In this document: piece after piece, positions 25,154 through 32,745 of the stretch
How positions within the stretch are numbered: position 1 is the first letter of the stretch
Layout: every line of letters begins with the position of its first letter
Source: Mesorhizobium loti
GTDB lineage: Bacteria > Pseudomonadota > Alphaproteobacteria > Rhizobiales > Rhizobiaceae
NCBI RefSeq assembly: GCF_013170705.1
Contig: NZ_CP033334.1
Coordinates: 6,115,501 to 6,179,500, forward strand
DNA: 64,000 nt
Direction of reading: 5' to 3'
Made by a program: the position numbers and the translations under genes
Notes under the pieces: generated by a model
What the model was told of the DNA's origin: nothing
The model's database searches: none
The model's input: the letters and a program-made list of their open reading frames with translations, nothing else

Positions 25154-28100
25154 ATGACACGTTGGCTGCCGCGGATATTCAGCATGATCGCGCTGGCCGG
25201 TTTTTCAGCGGCAGTGTGGTTTGCCGGACCTCTGATCCGCTTCGCCGATAGCCGTCCTCTCGGGCCGGCCTGGCTGCGCGCGGCAATCATCGGTGTGATC
25301 GTGGCGGCCGTAGCGCTCTTCCATGGATTGCGTTTCTGGCGGATGCGCAAGGCACAAAAGGCGCTGGAGACCGCCGTTGCCCGCAATGATGACAGGGATG
25401 ACGACTCACTGGTGCTCGAGGCGCGCATGAACGAAGCCATCGCCGCGCTCAAACGGTCGAGCGGCAAGCGCAATTTCCTCTATGAGATCCCCTGGTACAT
25501 CATCATCGGCCCGCCCGGAGCGGGCAAGACAACGGCACTGGTCAATTCGGGTCTGAATTTTCCGCTGGCAGGTTCGGGTGATGCCCAGCCGGTCGCCGGT
25601 GTCGGCGGAACACGTGCCTGCGACTGGTGGTTTACCGACGAGGCCGTGCTGATCGACACCGCTGGACGCTACACGACGCAGGATTCCAATGCCGAGAGCG
25701 ACAAGAAGAGCTGGCTCGCCTTCCTGTCGCTGCTCAAGAAATACCGCACGCGGCAGCCGATAAACGGCGTCATCCTGGCGATCAGCCTCGCCGATCTCAT
25801 CAGCCTCGACGATCAGCAGCTTGATGCTCACGTCGTGGAGATACGCAGCCGGCTGCGGGAAATCCACGAGACGCTGAAGATCCAGTTTCCAGTGTATCTG
25901 CTGTTCACCAAGGCCGATCTCGTTTCGGGGTTCATGGATTACTTCGGCGCTTTCGATGAGCCCCGCCGACGCAAGGTCTGGGGCGCGACGTTCCAAACCA
26001 CGGATCGCAACAAGAACATGGCGGCCGAGGCCCCGGCCGAATTCGATGCGCTGGCAAGACGCCTGGTCGAGGAGATGCCGGACCGCCTTCAAGAAGAGGT
26101 CGATCCGGTAGCGCGCATATCCGCTTTTGGCTTTCCGGCGCAGTTTGGGGCGCTGAAGATCCGAATTGCGCGTTTTATCGCCGGCTTGTTCGATCCGGCC
26201 CGCAGCCAGGTGAATGTCAGCCTGCGTGGCCTCTATTTTTCGTCAGGTACGCAAGAGGGAACGCCAATCGATCAGGTGTTGGGCGCGATCGGCCGCAGCT
26301 TCGGCGGCAATTCCCGCGCCCATCTTTCGGGAACCGGCAAAAGCTTCTTTTTGCATGATCTGCTGACGGGCGTCATTTTTGCTGAATCCGGATGGGTCTC
26401 CTACGACAAATCGGCTGTAAGGCGTGCGGCGATCGCCAGATTTGCAGGACTTTGCGCCATCGCGTTGATCGCCGCGGCGGCCCTCGGCACCTTGGCCCTG
26501 AGCTTCACGGCCAACAGGTCGCTGATCGCCTCCACAACGCTGGCCATGGGCCAGTATCGCGCGACGGCGGACGCGCTGCTCAAAACTACCGAGGTCACCG
26601 ACGTCGACCTCGAAAACGTCATCGGCCCGCTCGACCAGTTGCGCGATCTGCCGGCCGGGTTCGAAATCGGCGACGTGTCGACACCGATCGAGGAGACCTT
26701 CGGCCTCGGCCAACGCGAGAGACTTGTTTCGGCGTCCAGGACGGCTTACCGGCAAGCGCTGGAACGCATGTTGCGGTCGCGTTTGCTGATCCAGGCCGAG
26801 CGGACGATCCAGGCCAGGATGGCCGATCCCGCCGCGCTTTACGAGCCGTTGAAGATCTATCTGATGCTCGGCGGCAAGGCGCCGAAGGTCGACGACGCGC
26901 TGATCGTTTCCTGGATGAAGCAGGATTGGGAGCAAAACCGGTATCCAGGCGAGAACAACCGCGCGGGACGCGAGCAACTCGAAAAGCACCTGCGCGCCAT
27001 GCTTGCCCTGGACGACGCCTATGATCCGGTTTTCGAACTCAACCAGCCCCTCATCGAAGCCGCTCAGCGTTCGCTCGGGCGCATGAGCCTCGCCGACCGC
27101 GCCTCCGTCTTGATCAAGTCGGCGGTGTATTCGGCGGCGCTGGACGATTTTTCCCTTTCCATGAAAGGCGGACCGGAAGCGCGGCTGTTGTTCGAACGTG
27201 TCGATGGCAGCGATCTGTCGGGCCTTCGCGTGCCTGGCCTCTATACCTGGGCCGGTTTCAACCACTTCTATCTCGGACAGCTTTCGCACATTGCGCAGAT
27301 GCTCGTCGACGACCAGTGGGTGCTCGGCGGCGGCGGCGAGCAAGGCGGCATCGACCAGGAGTTGCTCAAGCTCGGCCCCGAACTTCTCGATCGTTACGGG
27401 AAGGAGTTCGCAACGGCGTGGAACGGCGTTCTCGACGGGTTGAAGTTCAAGGCGATGCTGAAGGACAAGCCGCATTATATCGCGCTTTCCGCCGTCGCCT
27501 CGCCATCCTCGCCGATCGAACAGCTGTTTACGGCGATCGCCGACGAGACAGCACTGACGCGAGGCACTGCTTCCGGCCAGGACTCAGGCACCGAAGCCGG
27601 CACGGTTCAAGGCCAGTCACAGGAGGCTGTAAACATGGCCAGGGGCCTGGCTCGAATCGGCATACAAATCGCCACCGGAAAATCGCAAAGCCGTGCCGGC
27701 ACAGGATCCGCAAACGCGCAAAACCAAAATCCCGGGGCCAACATCGAAGCGCAGTTCAGGTCATTCCAGGCCTTGGTGAGCGGTCCTGCCGGACACCGCC
27801 CGATCGATGCCTTGACCCAGAATTTCCGCGATATCTACCAGAGCCTGAAACTGGCGACCGACGTTCCCTCCCAGACGGAACGCGTCAACGCAAACCTGCA
27901 ACTCCAGATAGCCACCCTTCGCGCCAATGCCTCACGCCTGCCCAAGCAGCTCGCCAGAATGGTCAATGCGACGGCGGACGAGTTCGAAGGCAACGTCACC
28001 GAGACCTCGGTGGCGAATTTGAACCAGATGCTTGATCAATCGGTCACGGCGCCCTGCGAGGCGGCCGTCAACGGCCGTTACCCTTTCTCCGGCAATGGCT

Positions 28101-28711
28101 CCGAGGACATGGCAATGGCGGATTTCGCGAAACTGTTCGCCCCCGGCGGGCTGATGGACCGGTTCTTCGCCCAGAATCTCGCGTCGCTGATCGACATGAC
28201 GGGCCAGGACTGGAGCTGGAAGCAGGATGCGCGCTTCGGGCGCAGCCTGTCTAAGTCGACGCTGAAGAACTTCCAGCTGGCGGCCGAAATCCGCAGCGCC
28301 TTTTTTCCCCAAGGCGGTTCGGTGCCCTCGGTCAGCGTCACCTTCACGCCGTTCTCACTGCATGGCGACGCCGACGCGGCGGTGCTCGATGTCGATGGCC
28401 AGACCGTCCAGAGCAACCAGGCGGGCAACACGCCGAGCACGGTGACCTGGCCGAGCGGCACGGCTTCCGGATCCGCCAGTCTGAGCCTGACGCCGGAGAT
28501 GCCAGGCCGCGAATCCGCCCTCAAGTTCGAAGGGCCGTGGGCGCTGAAACGGCTGCTGGACAAGGCGACCATCAGCGGCAACGACCCCAATGTCGAAGCG
28601 CGCTTCGTGATCGGCGGGCGCGACGTCACCTATACGATCCAGACCGGCTCCGGGCCCAACCCCTTCTTCCTTCCCGCACTCTCGGGATTCAGCTGTCCGA
28701 AGGCGTTTTGA
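25154..28711 (+). CDS. TssM2, second IcmF-family protein
   Basis: About 1185 residues with two N-terminal membrane segments, Walker A GPPGAGKT, Walker B-like 'AVLIDTAGRY', a third membrane segment near residues 425-450 and a long periplasmic region ending in the TssM beta domain. The ATG at 25154 is preferred over an in-frame TTG at 25142. A Gln/Ala-rich stretch ('QGQSQEAVNMARG' to 'GSANAQNQNPG') lies in the periplasmic part. Compared with TssM1 it keeps a more canonical Walker A. No second TssJ or TssK accompanies it. Confidence 0.93.
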   Translation: MTRWLPRIFSMIALAGFSAAVWFAGPLIRFADSRPLGPAWLRAAIIGVIVAAVALFHGLRFWRMRKAQKALETAVARNDDRDDDSLVLEARMNEAIAALKRSSGKRNFLYEIPWYIIIGPPGAGKTTALVNSGLNFPLAGSGDAQPVAGVGGTRACDWWFTDEAVLIDTAGRYTTQDSNAESDKKSWLAFLSLLKKYRTRQPINGVILAISLADLISLDDQQLDAHVVEIRSRLREIHETLKIQFPVYLLFTKADLVSGFMDYFGAFDEPRRRKVWGATFQTTDRNKNMAAEAPAEFDALARRLVEEMPDRLQEEVDPVARISAFGFPAQFGALKIRIARFIAGLFDPARSQVNVSLRGLYFSSGTQEGTPIDQVLGAIGRSFGGNSRAHLSGTGKSFFLHDLLTGVIFAESGWVSYDKSAVRRAAIARFAGLCAIALIAAAALGTLALSFTANRSLIASTTLAMGQYRATADALLKTTEVTDVDLENVIGPLDQLRDLPAGFEIGDVSTPIEETFGLGQRERLVSASRTAYRQALERMLRSRLLIQAERTIQARMADPAALYEPLKIYLMLGGKAPKVDDALIVSWMKQDWEQNRYPGENNRAGREQLEKHLRAMLALDDAYDPVFELNQPLIEAAQRSLGRMSLADRASVLIKSAVYSAALDDFSLSMKGGPEARLLFERVDGSDLSGLRVPGLYTWAGFNHFYLGQLSHIAQMLVDDQWVLGGGGEQGGIDQELLKLGPELLDRYGKEFATAWNGVLDGLKFKAMLKDKPHYIALSAVASPSSPIEQLFTAIADETALTRGTASGQDSGTEAGTVQGQSQEAVNMARGLARIGIQIATGKSQSRAGTGSANAQNQNPGANIEAQFRSFQALVSGPAGHRPIDALTQNFRDIYQSLKLATDVPSQTERVNANLQLQIATLRANASRLPKQLARMVNATADEFEGNVTETSVANLNQMLDQSVTAPCEAAVNGRYPFSGNGSEDMAMADFAKLFAPGGLMDRFFAQNLASLIDMTGQDWSWKQDARFGRSLSKSTLKNFQLAAEIRSAFFPQGGSVPSVSVTFTPFSLHGDADAAVLDVDGQTVQSNQAGNTPSTVTWPSGTASGSASLSLTPEMPGRESALKFEGPWALKRLLDKATISGNDPNVEARFVIGGRDVTYTIQTGSGPNPFFLPALSGFSCPKAF

Positions 28712-28712
28712 A

Positions 28713-28874
28713 ATGAGCTTCGAGCTTTTCAATACAATGACAGCCTGTATGAGCCTCACGCGCCCGGACCTTAATTTCTATACTTTAATGGTCGAGCCTG
28801 TGGCAAAGTGGCGAGAGCGAGCGCCCGCGAGTGCGCCGCAGAGGACGCGCAAGACGCGTTTGGTGGCAAGTTGA
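28713..28874 (+). CDS. Possible 53-residue ORF between tssM2 and pppA
   Basis: An ATG directly after the tssM2 stop opens a 53-codon frame (MSFELFNTMTACMSL...) that ends in a TGA overlapping a possible TTG start of the phosphatase gene. The product is unlike any family I know and is Arg-rich at its end. It may be a real leader peptide that couples translation, or merely chance. Confidence 0.2.
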   Translation: MSFELFNTMTACMSLTRPDLNFYTLMVEPVAKWRERAPASAPQRTRKTRLVAS

Positions 28875-29644
28875 GCAATGTCGCCCTTCCCTTTGACAGC
28901 TTCGGCGTGAGCCACAAAGGCTGTGTCCGCGAGGTCAACGAAGACAACTATCTGCTGGAGCCACGAACCGGGCTTTGGGTGGTGGCCGACGGGATGGGTG
29001 GGCATGATGCCGGAGAGGTCGCCTCGGCCAGCATTGTCGACCATCTGGCCACGATCGGCATCGCAAGCTCCGCTCCGGACCTGCGGGCGCGCTTCGAGGA
29101 CAGGCTGAGCCGGGCCAATGCCGAGATCCGCAGGATATCGGAATCGCGCGGCATCACCATCGGCTCCACTGTCGCCGCCCTGTTGGCGATGGACGGACGG
29201 TTTGCCTGTCTGTGGGCGGGTGACAGCCGGATCTACCTGATCCGCAACGCCTCGATCTCGCAGATTTCGAAGGACCACACCGAAGTGCAGGAACTGCTGG
29301 ACCGAGGCATGATCAGTGCAGCCGAGGCGCTCACCTGGCCACGCCGCAATGTCATCACGCATGCGGTCGGCGTCAGCGATGACTTCATCATCGACTTCCA
29401 GCAAGGCGAACTGATGCCGGGGGATATTTTCGTGCTGAGCACCGATGGGCTGACAGCGCATGTCACCGACGCGGAGATCGAGGCAGCGGTGGTGTCGGCA
29501 ACGCCGCAGGGGGCCTGCGAAAATCTTTTGGAAACGGTGCTGGCGCGAGGCGGAACGGACAATGTCACCATTGTGCTGGTGAAGATCGGAAACGGGCGCA
29601 ATGGACAATCGCTCAGCGCTGATCTGTCGAGAGCGGAGGGCTGA
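28808..29644 (+). CDS. pppA: PppA, PP2C-type phosphatase of the T6SS switch
   Basis: Up to 278 residues with all PP2C metal-site motifs: 'VREVNEDNYLLE', 'VVADGMGGHDAGEVA', 'STDGLTAHV' and 'GGTDNVTIVLV'. PppA dephosphorylates the targets of PpkA and so turns the T6SS off. The start is unclear: GTG at 28808 gives a 21-residue extension, and TTG at 28871 begins just before the conserved domain. It ends 5 bases before ppkA, giving a phosphatase-kinase pair. In Agrobacterium the same activity is fused to TagF. Confidence 0.88.
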   Translation: MARASARECAAEDAQDAFGGKLSNVALPFDSFGVSHKGCVREVNEDNYLLEPRTGLWVVADGMGGHDAGEVASASIVDHLATIGIASSAPDLRARFEDRLSRANAEIRRISESRGITIGSTVAALLAMDGRFACLWAGDSRIYLIRNASISQISKDHTEVQELLDRGMISAAEALTWPRRNVITHAVGVSDDFIIDFQQGELMPGDIFVLSTDGLTAHVTDAEIEAAVVSATPQGACENLLETVLARGGTDNVTIVLVKIGNGRNGQSLSADLSRAEG

Positions 29645-29649
29645 GGCTG

Positions 29650-32232
29650 ATGAGCGCCGACGACAAGACGCGAATATCGCCGCAGGTGGCCAACACCGCC
29701 GTGGGCACGCAGCTCAGCGGCATCTACGAACTTGACGAGCGGATCGCATTCGGCGGCATGGGCGAGGTCTACCGTGGCCACAACATCCAGACCGGAGATC
29801 ACGTCGCGATCAAGATCGTCCTGCCCGAGTTTGCCCGTGACCAGACGATCCTGTCCTTGTTCCGCAAGGAGGCCTCGATCCTCAACCATTTGTCGCATGA
29901 CGCGGTCGTGCGATACCACGTCTTCACCATCGATCCCGGGATCGGCCGTCCCTACCTTGCCATGGAATTCGTCGACGGCGAGTCGCTGTTCGACATCATG
30001 CGACGCGGGCCGATGCCGGTGGAAGAGGTGCGCAAGCTCTGCCATCGCCTCGCATCCGGCCTGAGCGCCGTGCATCAGGCGGGCGCGATCCACCGCGACC
30101 TTTCACCCGACAACATCATCCTGCCGGGAGGCCGCGTCGACCGTGCAAAGATCATCGATTTCGGCATTGCGCGATCGGCGACCGTGGGCGGTGAGACGCT
30201 GATCGGCGGAAAGTTCGCGGGAAAGTACAACTACGTTTCCCCCGAACAGCTCGGCCTTTACAGCGGCGACGTCCGTGAACAGTCCGACATCTACAGCCTT
30301 GGGCTGGTGCTGGCCGCCGCCCTGCGCGGCAAGCCGATCGACATGAGCGGATCGCAGTTCGAGATCATCGAAAAGCGCCGGACCGTGCCCGACCTCGCCG
30401 ACATCGACGAGGACTTTCGCGGCATTGTCGAAGCCATGCTGCAACCGGATCCGCGGGACCGGCCGGTCAGCATGGCGGATATCGCCAGGATGACGCGCGA
30501 CGAGGACGAAGGAACAACGCCGCCGACGTCGATCACCCCCCGCGACCGGCCGGGCTTGCCTCGAGCCGGGCAGACCCTTGCTCCCGATCCCAGAGCGCAG
30601 CCCCAGCCATCCTACGTCCCGGGACACGGTGCGCCAGCGGCAGTGGGCGCGGGCGCGCAGCCCTTCGTGCCGCATGTCCGGCCCGCGCTTTTATCCGAAC
30701 CGCAGCCTCGGGCGAATCCCAGCCCGCCCCGTGCTGCCGCACGCAACGCTCCAGGAAAACCCGGAAGGACCCGCACCGCCGCGATCGCCGCCGTGGCGAT
30801 GCTGGCTGTCGCCTCAGGCGCGGGCCTTTACTTGGCCGGCTTCATGACGCCTGCGCCGCCGATTGCGGGCAAGACGTCGCTTTCCGCGTCCGAACCGTCA
30901 AAGCCGGCTGCGGAAACGGCAAAGCCGCTCCCGGCCGACAAGATCGCGAACGCCCCGGAACCGGCAAAGCCGGTTCCGCCCGCACAGCCGGAAGCCAGCG
31001 TGGCTCCGGCTGAAAATCAGCCAGGGGCAGAGGTGGCTCAAAAGCCACGGCCGGCCAAACCCGCGGAAGCTCTCTCACCGGCCGAGGCACCCCCGAAGCC
31101 GCCGGCAATGGCGGCGCAACCGCAAACAGAAGCGGGCACGCCGTCGGCTGAAAGCCAGGCTGATGCCAAGCCGGTGCAAGCGCCGGAGCCGGCGAAGCCC
31201 ACAGCCTCCGCGCAACCCGAAGAACCCCCGAAGCCATCCGCAGCGGAGGTGAAGCAGCCGTCCGAAACGGCATCGCCGGCAATCCAGCCGGATACGATGG
31301 CCAGCAACAGCCAAATGTCGGCCCCAGCATCCGGGACGACAGCTCCAACCCCGCCAGCCGAGAAGGTCGCAACGCCGCCGCCGGCCCAGCCAGAGGCCGT
31401 GCAGATCCCCAAGCCTGAGCCACAGATCAGTCGGCCGGAGGCACCCGAGGCGGCTGCGCCGGCCCCCAAACCCACTGCAAGCCAGACGGATGGCGCGAAC
31501 GCCGAGGGTCAGAACGCATCGTTGCCGTCAACCAAACAGCCGGACCAAGCTGTCGTCGCGTTGAACGTGCCCAAACCAGCGATCCCCTCGCCTGTCGACG
31601 ACAGCGCGCAACGAGTCTCCTGGGTTCGCGACTTCAGCGGCGGTGACTGTTTCTATGCGACCATGACGTCATCAGCCGACAAGCCCCCCGCGATCGAAGG
31701 ATTTGGCACGGCGGTCCAGCCATTCGAACGGATGCTGGGCGCTTTCCAGGCAAAATTCCGTGTCGAGCCGGACATCAGCGTCCGCCTCATTGAGCAGAGC
31801 CAATGCGAAGTCACCAACTTTCTGCGCTTTCTGGGACAGACCGCGGCCGACAGACCGCAACTTGTTCTCGACCGGACATCGGTGCCGGATGGTACGCCGA
31901 TCCGCGGTACGCTGGTGACGCGTGGCGGGCTCATTTCCAGTGTGCTGCTGATCGACCACAAGGGCATGGTGTTCAATCTCGACGACCGCATCGTCGTGCA
32001 ACCGGACAAGGCCACTTTCAGCATTCCGATCGGGCTGGGCGCCGCCGACAAAGCCACTGGGAAGGCCGTGCCGCAGATCATAATGGTGATCACAGGCCCG
32101 CAGGATATTCAGGCTGCTGCCTTCTCCACGCCAACGCCAGCCTCGGTGCTGCTGCCAAAAATTCTCGAGGAGATCGAAACCGACGGATCTCAGTTTTCAG
32201 CCACTGCCAAGTATTTCCGGCTCGGCGGATAG
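29650..32232 (+). CDS. ppkA: PpkA, membrane Ser/Thr kinase of the T6SS switch
   Basis: 860 residues: a kinase domain (about 25-290; Gly-rich loop 'FGGMGEVY', Lys55, catalytic loop 'HRDLSPDN' 148-155, 'IDFGIA' near 170), a membrane segment (about 375-398), a 250-residue Pro/Ala/Lys linker and a periplasmic sensor-like domain (about 655-860). The catalytic loop has Ser in place of the usual Lys after HRDL. The N-terminus contains Lys-Thr-Arg-Ile-Ser, similar to the Thr-x-Ile motifs in both TssLs. The kinase probably senses the envelope and phosphorylates itself and TssL. Confidence 0.9.
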   Translation: MSADDKTRISPQVANTAVGTQLSGIYELDERIAFGGMGEVYRGHNIQTGDHVAIKIVLPEFARDQTILSLFRKEASILNHLSHDAVVRYHVFTIDPGIGRPYLAMEFVDGESLFDIMRRGPMPVEEVRKLCHRLASGLSAVHQAGAIHRDLSPDNIILPGGRVDRAKIIDFGIARSATVGGETLIGGKFAGKYNYVSPEQLGLYSGDVREQSDIYSLGLVLAAALRGKPIDMSGSQFEIIEKRRTVPDLADIDEDFRGIVEAMLQPDPRDRPVSMADIARMTRDEDEGTTPPTSITPRDRPGLPRAGQTLAPDPRAQPQPSYVPGHGAPAAVGAGAQPFVPHVRPALLSEPQPRANPSPPRAAARNAPGKPGRTRTAAIAAVAMLAVASGAGLYLAGFMTPAPPIAGKTSLSASEPSKPAAETAKPLPADKIANAPEPAKPVPPAQPEASVAPAENQPGAEVAQKPRPAKPAEALSPAEAPPKPPAMAAQPQTEAGTPSAESQADAKPVQAPEPAKPTASAQPEEPPKPSAAEVKQPSETASPAIQPDTMASNSQMSAPASGTTAPTPPAEKVATPPPAQPEAVQIPKPEPQISRPEAPEAAAPAPKPTASQTDGANAEGQNASLPSTKQPDQAVVALNVPKPAIPSPVDDSAQRVSWVRDFSGGDCFYATMTSSADKPPAIEGFGTAVQPFERMLGAFQAKFRVEPDISVRLIEQSQCEVTNFLRFLGQTAADRPQLVLDRTSVPDGTPIRGTLVTRGGLISSVLLIDHKGMVFNLDDRIVVQPDKATFSIPIGLGAADKATGKAVPQIIMVITGPQDIQAAAFSTPTPASVLLPKILEEIETDGSQFSATAKYFRLGG

Positions 32233-32244
32233 CATGGGCGCCCG

Positions 32245-32745
32245 ATGGAACCCAGCCGCGCGTGTTTGCCCCCTGCCGGCCTGCCCATAGAGCAGCGTGA
32301 TCCGGCTCGAACCCTGCCTGCCCTGACTGGCCGCATCAAGCTCGCGGTCATGGCGGGAGCGGCACTGCTGGCCATGCTGGCATCCAGCGAAGCGCGCGCC
32401 GAATTCACGGTCTGCAACCAGACACTCGACGTCGTCAATCTGGCGGTCGGCCAGAGGGTCGACAATGCGGACCAGACCGACGGCTGGTGGACCATCGGCG
32501 CAAATCAATGCGTGAACGTCATCCGCGAGGAACTGACGAACCGTTACATCTACATCTATGCGACGGATGTGTTTGGTCACGCGATCCTTACCGGATCGAC
32601 CGAGATGTGCATCGAGCGACGACGCTTTTCGATACGCGGCATCGACGATTGCTGGCAGCGTGGCCATATCGCGGCGCAATTTCTCGAAGTCGATACGCTT
32701 GAACAGGTGCGGTGGACCTTCTTCCTGACCGGAAACAGTCCGTGA
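32245..32745 (+). CDS. DUF1036 family exported protein
   Basis: Up to 166 residues. After a hydrophobic signal ending near 'LAMLASSEARA', the mature part has the DUF1036 signature 'FTVCNQTLDVVNLAVG', 'DGWWTIGANQCVNVI' and 'NRYIYIYATDVFGHA', with four cysteines that may form disulphides. It should be periplasmic. The first 30 residues before the signal are not typical and the start could be later, though no better start codon with a clear ribosome site is present. Its stop overlaps the next GTG start (GTGA), so it is coupled to the hydrolase gene. Confidence 0.75.
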   Translation: MEPSRACLPPAGLPIEQRDPARTLPALTGRIKLAVMAGAALLAMLASSEARAEFTVCNQTLDVVNLAVGQRVDNADQTDGWWTIGANQCVNVIREELTNRYIYIYATDVFGHAILTGSTEMCIERRRFSIRGIDDCWQRGHIAAQFLEVDTLEQVRWTFFLTGNSP

